NCBI RefSeq assembly: GCF_001523745.2
Contig: NZ_CP013387.1
Span: 620,001-684,000 of the forward strand
From: Burkholderia mayonis
GTDB lineage: Bacteria > Pseudomonadota > Gammaproteobacteria > Burkholderiales > Burkholderiaceae
Direction: 5' to 3'
Length of the DNA stretch: 64,000 bases
Made by a program: the position numbers and the translations under genes. Below, piece after piece: positions 1 to 8,833 of this stretch (position 1 is its first letter; every line of letters begins with the position of its first letter). The notes under the pieces are model-generated. The model was not told where the DNA came from, did no database searches, and saw only the letters and a program-made list of their open reading frames with translations.

Positions 1-886
1 GTCGTCGCGCACCGAGGAGCAGGCGGCATCGCTGCAGGAAACCGCATCGAGCATGGAGGAGCTCACGTCGACTGTCCGGCAGAACGCGGAGAACGCGCAG
101 CAGGCGAGCGGGCTCGCGTCCAATGCGTCGGACGTCGCGCTGCGCGGCAGTACGGTCGTTGGCCAGGTCGTCGACACGATGACCGACATCAGTGAGCGTT
201 CGTCGAAGATCGCGGAGATCATCGGCATCATCGAAGGAATCGCGTTCCAGACCAACATCCTCGCGCTCAATGCGGCCGTCGAGGCGGCGCGCGCGGGCGA
301 GCAGGGGCGCGGCTTCGCGGTCGTCGCGGGCGAGGTGCGCGGCCTCGCGCAGCGCTCGTCGAGCGCGGCGAAGGAGATCAAGGAACTGATCAGCGCGTCG
401 GTGCAGAAGATTCGCGACGGCTCCGCGCTTGCCGACGAAGCGGGCAAGACGATGGCCGAGGTCACGCAAGCGGTCGCGCGCGTGACCGACATCATGGGCG
501 AGATCGCGGCCGCGTCGGCAGAACAGAGCCGCGGCATCGACCAAGTCAATCTCGCGATCACGCAGATGGATCAGGTCACGCAGCAGAATGCCGCATTGGT
601 CGAAGAAGCGGCGGCCGCGTCGCAATCGCTCGAAGACCAGGGGCGCGAGCTGAAGCAGGCGGTCGCGTTCTTCCGGGTCGAGGGTGTGACGATGGAGCCG
701 GCGATGCAGCATCGTCGGAAGGCGTCGCCGACATCGGCGCCGCGCGCCGTGCACGCGACGCGCGCCGCCGACACCATGAAGCCGGCTGTTCGCGCGGCTG
801 CGGCGCCCGTGGCGCCTGTGGCAACCGCTTCAGTCGCGCGTGCGGCAGCTGTGTCCGACGCGAACGCGGACTGGGAAACGTTCTGA
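1..886 (+). CDS. Methyl-accepting chemotaxis protein, C-terminal part (5' end outside window)
   Basis: This is the cytoplasmic signalling domain of a chemoreceptor, which passes ligand state to the CheA/CheW array. The reading frame is open from base 2, so the gene begins upstream of the window; sensor and membrane segments are missing. Visible landmarks are the methylation-helix motif [17 protein letters not shown] and the hairpin tip [32 protein letters not shown], given here only as the family signature. The C-terminal methylation helix is followed by an Ala/Pro-rich linker. The protein ends in DWETF, the tether pentapeptide type that recruits CheR/CheB in Tar/Tsr-class receptors. The ligand cannot be inferred. 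Identification of the family is certain. Confidence 0.95.
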   Translation, partial: SSRTEEQAASLQETASSMEELTSTVRQNAENAQQASGLASNASDVALRGSTVVGQVVDTMTDISERSSKIAEIIGIIEGIAFQTNILALNAAVEAARAGEQGRGFAVVAGEVRGLAQRSSSAAKEIKELISASVQKIRDGSALADEAGKTMAEVTQAVARVTDIMGEIAAASAEQSRGIDQVNLAITQMDQVTQQNAALVEEAAAASQSLEDQGRELKQAVAFFRVEGVTMEPAMQHRRKASPTSAPRAVHATRAADTMKPAVRAAAAPVAPVATASVARAAAVSDANADWETF

Positions 887-1505
887 TCGCCGGGTGACGG
901 CGCGGGCGGTCGGCTGCGCGCCGCGGCATCGTGCTGCCGCAGTCACACGGCGGCTGGCATGCCGTCGCGTTGTGCACCGTATCGCTCATTCGTTGTGCGC
1001 GCAAGCAACGCGGCTTGCGATACATGCACGTGTATCGCGCATCGGCTCGACGCGGATTCAGCATTCGCGCCGATGGATAAAGCGCTACCCGTGCGCGATA
1101 TGAGGTTGCGCCATCGCCGCGCGCAATGCGTCGCCGTGCGGCGCGCCACGTTGCAGCTCGATTGAAATGGCGAATGTCGACATCGGCAATCGCGCACGCG
1201 CGCGACATTCGAGCGATTCTCGCGTCATGGGAAGGGGGCGCATTCACGCAATCGCGGCATGCGCATCGCTTGGCCCGCTGGAGCCGGCCTTCGTGCCACG
1301 TCATGGCAAGCGCGATCTGGCGCCGTTGCATCGCGAGCGATGCGGCGATCCGCATTCAACATGTGTTCCGATCGACGCTTGCATTGCGTCGCAGCGTCGC
1401 GCGCGATCCGGCGTGACGAATTATTTTGCACTCCGCAATCGTGCGTCTTCACGCTACACTCACGTGCGGATTCACGCGATGGAACGACAAGGAGGAGATA
1501 GCGGC
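887..1505. other. Intergenic region upstream of the amino-acid transporter
   Basis: No convincing gene is seen here. Short open frames on both strands have arginine-rich, frame-shadow composition. A strong Shine-Dalgarno (AAGGAGGAG, 1489-1497) lies nine bases before the ATG at 1506 and decides the start of the next gene. No clear operator was recognised. Confidence 0.6.
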
Positions 1506-2360
1506 ATGCCAGCAAACACCCATCAGCAAGTGCTTGTCCGGTTCGTCCGTGCAGCGGTTCTGTTCACGCTTGCATCGGCTGCATTTCACGCGCGGGCCGA
1601 CCAGCTCGCCGACATCAAGGCGAAAGGCGAGCTCGTCTGCGGCGTGCTCGGCACCGACGAACCGTTCAGCTACATGAAGGATCCGATGAGCCGCGAGATC
1701 GTCGGCTACGACGTCGACATGTGCAACGCGGTCGCGAAGAGCCTCGGCGTGAAGCCGGTGCTCAAGCAGCTCGCGGTCGCCGCGCGGATTCCCGAGCTGC
1801 AGCAGGGCCGCGTCGATCTGCTCGCCGCGTCGCTCACGCACAACAAGGAGCGCGAGTCGCAAATCGACTTCTCGATGTCGACGTTCATCACAGGGCAGAA
1901 GGCGATGGTCCGCAAGGACAGCGGCATCGCGACGCTCGCGCAGCTATCGAGCAAGAAGATCCTGACCGTCAAGGGCTCGACGATGGAAACCAACATCGCC
2001 GCGACGATCAAGGGGGCGGACGTCGTGTCGTTCGACACGAGCCCGCAGGCGCTGCTCGCGCTGCAGCAGGGCAAGGGAGCCGCTTACGTCAACGACGAGA
2101 CGACGCTCGTCGGCAATCTCGCGAAGCTCGGCCCGGCGGGCAAGGACTACACGCTCGTTCCGCAGAACATCTCGACCGAGCACATCGCGCTCGGCATCCG
2201 CAAGAACGAGCCCGCGTTCCGTGCGCGGGTGAACAAGGTGCTGCTTGGAATGGAAGCGAGCGGCGAAGCGCAGAAGGAATTCGACAAGTGGTTCGGACCG
2301 GGCACGAAGATGAATTTTCCGCCGCGCTCGTTCAAGATCTCCACCGACCGGATCGATTGA
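1506..2360 (+). CDS. Periplasmic polar amino-acid binding protein (SBP family 3)
   Basis: This 284-aa solute receptor belongs to a polar amino-acid ABC importer. The N-terminal 28 residues form a Sec signal peptide ending near FHARA-DQL. The mature part has the family-3 pattern: KGELVCGV, then the ligand-clamp region GYDVDMCNAVAKSLGVK, and the hinge stretch GSTMETNI. Glutamate/aspartate or a basic amino acid are possible ligands; the sequence alone does not settle which. The ATG at 1506 is preferred over the in-frame ATG at 1479 because it has a strong ribosome site and directly precedes the signal peptide. It is followed by two permease genes on the same strand. Confidence 0.88.
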   Translation: MPANTHQQVLVRFVRAAVLFTLASAAFHARADQLADIKAKGELVCGVLGTDEPFSYMKDPMSREIVGYDVDMCNAVAKSLGVKPVLKQLAVAARIPELQQGRVDLLAASLTHNKERESQIDFSMSTFITGQKAMVRKDSGIATLAQLSSKKILTVKGSTMETNIAATIKGADVVSFDTSPQALLALQQGKGAAYVNDETTLVGNLAKLGPAGKDYTLVPQNISTEHIALGIRKNEPAFRARVNKVLLGMEASGEAQKEFDKWFGPGTKMNFPPRSFKISTDRID

Positions 2361-2416
2361 GCGCCGATCCGTTTCTTCGAGGCGCTACCCGGCCGCGCGC
2401 CGGGTAGCGGCGTCCG

Positions 2417-3112
2417 ATGACCCAATTCAATTTGTCGATGCTGCTGTCCGGGCAGTATCACGCATGGCTCGTCAGCGGCTTCGCGATGTCGCTCAAGCTG
2501 TCGGCGCTCGCGTTCGTGTTCTCGCTGCCGCTCGCGATCGGCATCGCGCTGTTGCGGCTCGCGCCTGCGGCGCCGCTGCGCGCGCTCGGCCAGGTTTACG
2601 TCGAGAGCATCCGCAACGTGCCGCTGCTCGCGCACATGCTGTTCTGGTATTTCGGCGCGCCGCAACTGCTGCCGCAAGCGGTGAAGACGTGGCTCTACGA
2701 GCGCAACTACGAAGCGGCGAGCGCGCTGATCGCGCTCGTGCTGTATACGGTCGCGTACATGGCCGAGGACATCCGCAGCGGCATCCGCTCGATTCCGAAA
2801 GGACAGCTCGAGGCGAGCCGCGCGCTCGGCTTCGGCTTCGTCGCGTCGATGCGGCTCGTGATCCTGCCGCAATCGTTGCGCGTGACGGTGCCGCCGCTCG
2901 TCAACCAGACGCTCAATCTGTGGAAGAACTCGAGCATCGCGATGGTGATCGGCGTCGCCGAGCTGATGTATCAGGCGCAGCAGGTCGAGAGCGCGACGTT
3001 CCGGGGCTTCGAATCGTTTGCGTTCGCGACGGCCGCGTATCTGACGGTGTCGATCGCGATCACCGTGTTTTCCGTGTGGTATCAGCGCCGCTTTCCGGTG
3101 CGGAGCGTGTAG
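2417..3112 (+). CDS. Amino-acid ABC transporter permease (HisM/GltJ family)
   Basis: This 231-aa inner-membrane permease subunit belongs to the His/Glu/Gln/Arg/opine family. Several hydrophobic helices are visible, starting with a helix around residues 16-40. The EAA cytoplasmic loop that contacts the ATPase reads EASRALGFG, followed by PQSLRVTVPPLVNQ. It lies 56 bp after the binding-protein gene and 3 bp before a second permease, so the two permeases probably form a heterodimer. No ATP-binding subunit gene is adjacent within the window, which is unusual for this family; a shared or unlinked ATPase would be needed. Confidence 0.87.
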   Translation: MTQFNLSMLLSGQYHAWLVSGFAMSLKLSALAFVFSLPLAIGIALLRLAPAAPLRALGQVYVESIRNVPLLAHMLFWYFGAPQLLPQAVKTWLYERNYEAASALIALVLYTVAYMAEDIRSGIRSIPKGQLEASRALGFGFVASMRLVILPQSLRVTVPPLVNQTLNLWKNSSIAMVIGVAELMYQAQQVESATFRGFESFAFATAAYLTVSIAITVFSVWYQRRFPVRSV

Positions 3113-3115
3113 CCG

Positions 3116-3808
3116 ATGCTCGACATCCTGCAAACCTACGGCCTCTACTACCTCGTCGGCCAATATCCGAACGGACCGCTCGGCGGGCTCGCGCTCACGC
3201 TGCTGCTCGCGTCGTCGGGCCTCGTGTTCGCGCTGCCCGCCGGCATCGCGCTCGGGCTGTGCCGCGTCAGTCCGTTCCGCGCGCTTCGCTGGCCGGCGAC
3301 CGTGCTCGTCTACGTCGTGCGCGGCACGCCGCTCCTGATGGTCGTGTTCTGGGCGTACTTCCTGCTGCCATCGGTGACGGGGCACCGTACGGACCAGTTC
3401 GGCACGATGCTCACTGCGCTCGTGATCTTCGACGGCGCGTATCTCGCCGAGATCGTGCGCGCGGGTATCCAGGGGCTGCCGCGCGGGCAGATGGAAAGCG
3501 CGCGGGCGCTGGGCTTGTCGTATCTGCAGGCGATGACGCTCGTGATCTTGCCGCAGGCGCTGCGCAACATGCTGCCGTCGCTCGTCAGTCAGCTCGTGTC
3601 GACGATCAAGGAGACGTCGCTCGGCTACATCATCAGCCTGCCCGAAGTATCGTGGGTCGCCGGGCAGATCAGCACGCAGGCGATCACGCAGTCCGCGCAG
3701 GTCTATCTGCTGCTCGGCTTCAGCTACTTCGTGATGTGCTTCGGCCTGACTCGCTGCGCGTTCCTGCTCGAGCGGCGGCTCGCGTCGCGTGCTCCGGTGA
3801 AGGCGTGA
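3116..3808 (+). CDS. Amino-acid ABC transporter permease (GltK-type partner)
   Basis: This is the second permease of the amino-acid importer, 230 aa. It carries helices of the HisM family and an EAA loop (ESARALGLSYLQAMTLVILPQ) about 120 residues in. It starts 3 bp after the first permease stop, indicating translational coupling in a three-gene operon with the binding protein. The next gene (3998-5290) is convergent, so the operon ends here without an ATPase. The substrate is not determined. The neighbouring putrescine-type oxidase gives only weak context, because it is on the other strand. Confidence 0.86.
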   Translation: MLDILQTYGLYYLVGQYPNGPLGGLALTLLLASSGLVFALPAGIALGLCRVSPFRALRWPATVLVYVVRGTPLLMVVFWAYFLLPSVTGHRTDQFGTMLTALVIFDGAYLAEIVRAGIQGLPRGQMESARALGLSYLQAMTLVILPQALRNMLPSLVSQLVSTIKETSLGYIISLPEVSWVAGQISTQAITQSAQVYLLLGFSYFVMCFGLTRCAFLLERRLASRAPVKA

Positions 3809-3997
3809 GCGGCGGTCAAGATCGAAAGCGCGGGCGGCGTGCTCGGGCTGCGCCCTCGGTTCGATGCGCTCTTCATGTCGACCGGGCATCCGCGTGCATG
3901 GCGCCTCACGCCGGACGTCCGCACGTCGCGAGCGCATGTCGCCGGATCGCAGCGTGCGACGTGCCGGTGCGTCCGCACGCGCGCACGCCGAGCATCG

Positions 3998-5290
3998 TCA
4001 CAGCAGATCCCGCAACCGATACCACGCCATCGCAAGCACGAGCGCAGGTGTCCTGAGCGCCGTACCGCCGGGGAAGTCGCGGTGCCGGATCTTGCCGAAT
4101 ACGTCGAAGCGCGCGGCCTGCCCGTCGATCGCGTCGGCGATCAGCTTGCCCGCGAGCCCCGTCGTGTTGACGCCGTGCCCCGAGAACCCCTGCGCGAAAT
4201 AGACGGTCGGCGACACGCGGCCGAAATGCGGCGCGCGATTCATCGTGATGTCGACGAAGCCGCCCCACGCATAGTCGACCTTCACGTCGGCGAGCTGCGG
4301 GAACGTCTTCAGCATGTCGCGGCGCATCGCTTCGGCGAGATTGCGCGGCTCGCGCGTCGAATAGCTGACCTTGCCGCCCCACAGAACGCGCGTGTCGGGC
4401 GCGGGACGGAAGTAGTCGAGCGCGAAGCGGCTGTCGCAGATCGCCGCCCGCGCGGGCATCAGCGCTTGCGCGCGCGTTTCGCCGAGCGGCTCGGTCGCGA
4501 TCACGTAGGTGCCGACCGGCATGATCTTGCGCGATAGCGCGGGCGCGAGCGCGCCGAGAAACGTGTTGCACGCGAGCACGACGAATTTCGCGCGGACCGC
4601 GCCGCGCGCGGTCGACACGACGTGGCCGCCGGCTTCGTTCGAAATGCGCGTCGCGGCGCTGTCTTCGTAGAGGCGCGCGCCGCTCTCGACGGCCGCGCGC
4701 GCGAGCCCGAGCGTGTAGTTGAGCGGATGCAGATGGCCGCTGTCCGGATCGAAGAGGCCGCCGAGATAGCGGGTCGATTGCACGTATTGTGCGAGCGCGT
4801 CGCGCTCGACGTAGCGAAAGCGATCGTAGCCGAAGCGGCGCGCCGCGTCGTCGCGCCAGCGGCGCAGCGCGTCGATGTCGCGCGGCTTGTTCGCGGCAGT
4901 CAGATAGCCGGGCATCAGCGCGCAGTCGATCGCGTGCTTCGCGATGCGCTCTTTGACGATCGCGAGCGTTTCGAGCCCCATGTCCCAGATCTGCCGGACT
5001 TCGCCGGCATTCAGGTACGGCTCGAACGTGTCGATGCCGCACGCGAAGCCGCCGATCATCTGGCCGCCGTTGCGTCCGCTCGCCGCCCATCCGACCTTCG
5101 ACGCCTCGATGATCGCGACCGAATGGCCGCGCTCGGCGAGATTGAGCGCCGCCGATACGCCGGTGAGGCCTGCGCCGATCACGCAGACATCGGCGTCGAT
5201 CGTGCCTTCCAGCGACGGGTGGCGGGTGGTGTCGTTGACGGTTGCCGCGTAGTACGACGCGGCGTGCGGTTGATTGATGAACTGGAGCAT
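3998..5290 (-). CDS. puuB: FAD-dependent amine oxidase, PuuB/OrdL type
   Basis: This 430-aa DAO-fold flavoprotein probably oxidises gamma-glutamylputrescine or a related amine to the aldehyde. The ADP-binding motif GAGLTGVSAALNLAERG lies near residues 40-56, and the PuuB hallmark GWAASGRNGGQM near 68-79. The C-terminal FAD contact is FAQGFSGHGVNTTGLAGKL. The start ATG lies at 5290 before an AT-rich promoter-like stretch. A paralogue with the same domain order and a matching C-terminal end lies at 10580-11887, downstream of the putrescine uptake operon, so either could serve the puu pathway. It could instead act on another amino acid brought in by the adjacent transporter. Confidence 0.82.
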   Translation of the reverse strand: MLQFINQPHAASYYAATVNDTTRHPSLEGTIDADVCVIGAGLTGVSAALNLAERGHSVAIIEASKVGWAASGRNGGQMIGGFACGIDTFEPYLNAGEVRQIWDMGLETLAIVKERIAKHAIDCALMPGYLTAANKPRDIDALRRWRDDAARRFGYDRFRYVERDALAQYVQSTRYLGGLFDPDSGHLHPLNYTLGLARAAVESGARLYEDSAATRISNEAGGHVVSTARGAVRAKFVVLACNTFLGALAPALSRKIMPVGTYVIATEPLGETRAQALMPARAAICDSRFALDYFRPAPDTRVLWGGKVSYSTREPRNLAEAMRRDMLKTFPQLADVKVDYAWGGFVDITMNRAPHFGRVSPTVYFAQGFSGHGVNTTGLAGKLIADAIDGQAARFDVFGKIRHRDFPGGTALRTPALVLAMAWYRLRDLL

Positions 5291-5689
5291 GACGTGTTGG
5301 ACGATACGTGAGTGTCGGGCGGTACCTCGTCGCGATGATGGTACACAAAAAAGTCCATATCAAAATACGTCGCAGGCCGGCGACCAACGGGCAGATCGAT
5401 GGACGCGGCGACGCTGTGTTGGGCCGGCGGCGGCCGGGCGAGTTGCACGCCGAGAACTCGACCATGCCGGCGGCGCGGGGCGAGCCGAGCGTTCGGATGC
5501 CGGCGCGTACCGTGAGAAAGGGCGGTGCCGCTTCGTGCCGCGACGACATGTTTCTCTTCGTATTCCGATTCAATGCGGTGCGCCGACGGATTACGTCTTG
5601 CGCTCCGACCACGGGCTCCGAGCCGCCGCCCCGCAAGGAAGCCGATCTTCCATGCAGGCGCGGCGAGACGGGCATCGCTCTGGCGATTC
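5291..5689. other. Intergenic region between PuuB-type oxidase and amine-oxidase pseudogene
   Basis: No gene is supported here. The part next to 5290 contains an A/T run around 5340-5370 that could be the promoter of the leftward oxidase gene. The rest is GC-rich without recognisable motifs and runs into the 3' end of the degenerate amine-oxidase copy. Confidence 0.5.
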
Positions 5690-6329
5690 AACGAATCGAA
5701 CAGCCCATCGCGCGCGGGCGAGAAGATTTCCAGGTCGCTTTGATAGCGGGAATGACCGTCGACGGCCAGCTCGACCAGTACGCGACCGAACAGCGGGGCG
5801 TACTTGAAGGCCCGGCCGGATTCCATGACGCATATGGCGGCGCGGGCGTGGTGCGACTTGCCGCCCAGCTCCATCGGAATCCGGCCGATGACGAGCTTGC
5901 CGTCCGGACTCATCGAGTAGAGGCATGTGCCTGCATGTTGATAATGACCGGCATCGATGACATCGGGATCGATGAGCCGCCCGAGATGTTCGGTGAGCTC
6001 GCGCATCAGCCGATTGCTCACGGTGGATCGGATGGCCGAGGGTTCGTCGAAGACGTCGTAGTGTAATTCGCGCTCATCTTCGCCAGGTTGTGCATGGCCG
6101 GCGAGAAATCCAACGAAGGAAATCCGTAGAACGTTCCCCGGTCGCTCGCATCGATGTTGCCGAACTCGAACCAGATGGGCATCCTGGGATGATCTGCTTT
6201 GAGTTCCCAGTACGCATCGTTCATCCGCCAGACTTCCCAGCGGGGACTCTGTTTGAGCCCAAGGCCGCGCAGCACTGAATCTGCCCATACGCCGGGGCAC
6301 GCGATCAGGTGCCGTCCGTGCACCATCAT
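5690..6329 (-). pseudogene. Truncated, frameshifted SolA/sarcosine-oxidase-like gene
   Basis: This is a remnant of a monomeric sarcosine oxidase/N-methyltryptophan oxidase-type flavoenzyme. Its N-terminal half (about 205 residues, including the dinucleotide-binding motif) is missing. The first surviving segment starts at VHGRHLIACPGVW and runs to about 6063. A frameshift there moves the homology into the next frame (YDVFDEPSAIRS onward) until about 5690. The covalent-flavin cysteine motif GTCLYSMSPDGK is still readable. It is a paralogue of the intact enzyme at 51433-52716: in the first 88 aligned residues I count 65 identities. The break lies directly against the downstream end of the TetR gene, suggesting a deletion or recombination joint. 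Confidence 0.85.
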
Positions 6330-6370
6330 CGACGCGCGTCATGGCTGCTATGCCGTTCGCACGAACGCAA

Positions 6371-7033
6371 TCATCGCGACCGACGGCGCGGCTTGGGTGC
6401 TTCGACCTCGTCCGCAATGCCGACCACGCGCAGACAAACGGCGGTGACGGCTCGAGCGAATGCGGAATAATCTGTTTCCTGCACTGCGATAACATCGTCC
6501 GTGGCGCCGTGAACGCCCGAATAGATCAACAGTGCCGTAATGCGCGGTTGCGTCAACTGCCACACGCCGGCTTGTTCGCCGCCGCTGAGAATGCCCTGGA
6601 GCTGATCGAGAATGGCGTTCTTCTCGCGATTGTTTCGCTCGTGATGGTGATGCTTGATGTAAACGATGTCGTGCGTGCGATACGTTTCTACATAGGCTTC
6701 GATGCTCGTCCGAATCCATGCACGTAGCTGACCTAACCAGTCGTCCGCCGCGCAAGCGTCAACGGCCTCTTTCAAGCGGCTGAGGTATTGCGCGGTGTAG
6801 CGCTGCCCCATGGCCTCCAGGAGTTCGTTCTTCGAGGCGAAGTAATGGTAGAAGGTGCCCTTGGCTACTTCGGCCAACTCAACAATTTCATTGATCGTGG
6901 TGGCCTCAACGCCTTGCACCAACAATAGCTTCTCGGCTGCCGCCATCAATTCTTCCAGACGTACTTCGGCTGGCTTGGTGCGGGGCGTTTTGGGCGCTCC
7001 CTGTTCCCGCTGGCTTGTCTTGTATCTCATCAT
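6371..7033 (-). CDS. TetR/AcrR-family transcriptional regulator
   Basis: This 220-aa repressor-type regulator has an N-terminal TetR helix-turn-helix at about residues 45-70 (TTINEIVELAEVAKGTFYHYFASK). An all-helical ligand-binding domain follows, with a histidine-rich stretch IKHHHHERNNREKN near 125-138 that could reflect a metal or anionic ligand; that is speculation. It is read away from the MFS exporter gene and preceded 75 bp upstream by a 19-bp palindrome (7108-7126), a good candidate autoregulatory operator. Similar palindromes occur before the exporter (9039-9057) and twice in the TonB receptor/carrier-protein promoter at 63.1-63.3 kb, so it may control both loci. The DNA is AT-richer than the flanks. 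Confidence 0.9.
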   Translation of the reverse strand: MMRYKTSQREQGAPKTPRTKPAEVRLEELMAAAEKLLLVQGVEATTINEIVELAEVAKGTFYHYFASKNELLEAMGQRYTAQYLSRLKEAVDACAADDWLGQLRAWIRTSIEAYVETYRTHDIVYIKHHHHERNNREKNAILDQLQGILSGGEQAGVWQLTQPRITALLIYSGVHGATDDVIAVQETDYSAFARAVTAVCLRVVGIADEVEAPKPRRRSR

Positions 7034-7426
7034 CGTGCGATTCAGAACTTGCGTACAAAAGTCAGAAGTCTAGGCCACGTCCCCGATGTCGCCGACGTTT
7101 TCTCGAGTTAACCGACCGTCGGTCAATTCAATATGGGAAGACGAAATTCGGCTCCTCCCGATCGTCGCCATGTATCTGCATCGTGCTCATGTTTCGAGCG
7201 CCGACGAAACTCCGGGGTACTACTCTTTGAGGAAAACGCGTCACCAGCATGTGCGTGCGAGGGCGACATCGAGCAAACGTAAAGAATCCGACCCGTTACC
7301 TGTGTGGAAGTGTTCTCCATCAATCGATGGAGAATGTCAGGCGATGTGTTCAGTTGAAGAACTTTATTGAGGCGGATTCTTTGTAATTGTTCAAAGACAT
7401 GCTTGGTCAGCAACTAATGGTTCCGT
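7034..7426. other. Gene-free stretch between MFS stop and TetR start
   Basis: It holds the TetR promoter and the palindromic operator at 7108-7126. A perfect 9-bp inverted repeat with a 4-base loop (arms TTCTCCATC and GATGGAGAA, 7313-7334) lies downstream of the MFS stop. No U-run follows on either strand, so it is not a classical intrinsic terminator. No coding sequence is supported. Confidence 0.6.
7108..7126. promoter_or_regulatory. Putative TetR operator upstream of the tetR gene
   Basis: The sequence TTAACCGACCGTCGGTCAA has 9-bp arms matching at eight of nine positions around one central base. It sits 75 bp upstream of the TetR start, where autorepression would be expected. It shares the core ACCGAC-N-GTCGGT with the sites at 9039-9057, 63143-63161 and 63242-63260. 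Binding is inferred. Confidence 0.7.
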
Positions 7427-8833
7427 TCAAACGTGCTGCGCTTGATTCAACATCTTCCGCAGGATATAGCTGGCGACGACAGCAGCCCCCACGTTGAAAA
7501 ACATGCTGTAGACGAACGCGCTTTGCAGTTGAGAGAATTCCTGCAGGTGAGACATTTTTTTTAAGGTCATCTGCAGGATCGTACTGACCGCCGTTACGCC
7601 AAATGCCGCGCCCACCTGCTGCAAGGTCGAAACGACTCCAGCGGCCATCCCCGCGAAATTTTCTTGGACGTTTGCCAAAACGATATTCAAAAGAGGGGTC
7701 ATGACCATGCCTTGAGTAAAGCCCAGCGTCCACAGTACCGGCATCAGGAGCCACGGCCGTTCGAGGATAGGGAAATATCGCACGGCGAGTATTAGCGCGA
7801 TGAAGCTTGCCGCGTAAGAGACTGCGCCAATGGAAACGACTTGGGGGCCGGATCGGCTGATTAGCCGGGGCATCAATAGCGATGAAATTGCAAATCCGAT
7901 GCTGGTCGAAACATAGGTCATTCCCGCTTCAAACGGGCTTAGCTTCAAACCGGACTGAAGAAAAATCGAAAACACCAACGTGAATGAACCGGCAGTCGCA
8001 TAGATGCACATGACCAACGACGAGCCCTTGATGAATCGTCTTTCCTGGAGAAGCTTCATATTGATGAGAGGGACGTGGCCATTGCGTGCGTACCGGATCT
8101 CGTGACGCATGAATAGATACAAGGTGCCCAGACCGATCAACATCAGGACATAGCTTTTGAAGCTCCATCCCCAGACCGCGCTCATTAGCAGAGGCAGCAG
8201 TGAAACGGAGATTCCCAGACTCGAAAGAGCGACGCCGGCCCAATCCAGGCTTTTTTTTTGCTCGATAGACGTGTTCCGTAAATGACGAGAAAAAGCCAGC
8301 GCCACCAACCCGATGGGGAGGTTGATAAAAAAGATAGCTCGCCACTGCAACTCCAGCAGATTGATCGAGATGATCAGGCCGCCTAGAACTTGCCCCGCGA
8401 TCGCAGCGAGCCCGAGCGTCATTCCCAAGTATCCGAAAGCCCGCCGGGCGCCGGTTTCATCAAAATCTGCCCGGATGCTTGCGTAGATTTGCGGAAAGAG
8501 TATGGCGGCAGACAGCCCTTGTAAAAAGCGCGCGAAGATCAGTACCACCGCGTGAGGCGCGAGTCCGCAAAGAACCGATGACGCCGTGAAGCACAGCATG
8601 CCGATCTGATAGGCTCGACGGCGCCCCCATAGATCGCCCAGCCTTCCTCCGGTGATGAGCAAGAGGCCGAACGATAATTCATAGGCTACGATAATCATCG
8701 TCAGCTCTACATAGCTTGCGTGCAGTGTTTTTTCAATGTTGACGATCGCGATATTGACAACAAATAAATCGAAAATCGTTACGAATCCGGATAGCAAGAG
8801 TGCGAATAAAACATAGCGTTGATGGTTGATCAT
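7427..8833 (-). CDS. MFS drug/metabolite exporter, DHA2 family (14 TMS)
   Basis: This 468-aa inner-membrane proton antiporter of the EmrB/QacA type is hydrophobic throughout. It has the loop 2-3 motif A, GGRLGDLWGRRRAYQIG, near residues 63-79 and the motif C-like segment GLAAIAGQVLGGLI near 140-153. The ATG at 8833 follows an AGGTTCAC ribosome site and is preferred over an upstream in-frame start. It is divergent from the ProC-like gene and upstream of tetR on the same strand, with a palindromic operator in the divergent promoter, the classical layout of a repressor-controlled exporter. It may export the product of the 51-64 kb cluster or give drug tolerance. Codon use is AT-richer than in neighbouring core genes. 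Confidence 0.88.
   Translation of the reverse strand: MINHQRYVLFALLLSGFVTIFDLFVVNIAIVNIEKTLHASYVELTMIIVAYELSFGLLLITGGRLGDLWGRRRAYQIGMLCFTASSVLCGLAPHAVVLIFARFLQGLSAAILFPQIYASIRADFDETGARRAFGYLGMTLGLAAIAGQVLGGLIISINLLELQWRAIFFINLPIGLVALAFSRHLRNTSIEQKKSLDWAGVALSSLGISVSLLPLLMSAVWGWSFKSYVLMLIGLGTLYLFMRHEIRYARNGHVPLINMKLLQERRFIKGSSLVMCIYATAGSFTLVFSIFLQSGLKLSPFEAGMTYVSTSIGFAISSLLMPRLISRSGPQVVSIGAVSYAASFIALILAVRYFPILERPWLLMPVLWTLGFTQGMVMTPLLNIVLANVQENFAGMAAGVVSTLQQVGAAFGVTAVSTILQMTLKKMSHLQEFSQLQSAFVYSMFFNVGAAVVASYILRKMLNQAQHV

Noticed and set aside
2147..3937. A 596-codon open frame on the minus strand across the amino-acid permease genes
   Set aside because: Arginine/glutamate-rich composition with no domain; it is a shadow of the real + strand genes caused by high third-position GC. 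Similar long shadows (32007-34094 minus, 43502-45571 minus, 45552-47579 minus) were rejected for the same reason.
7313..7334. Perfect 9-bp hairpin as a terminator of the MFS gene
   Set aside because: No U-run follows on either strand, and the GC content of the stem is low; recorded only as an inverted repeat in the gene-free stretch.
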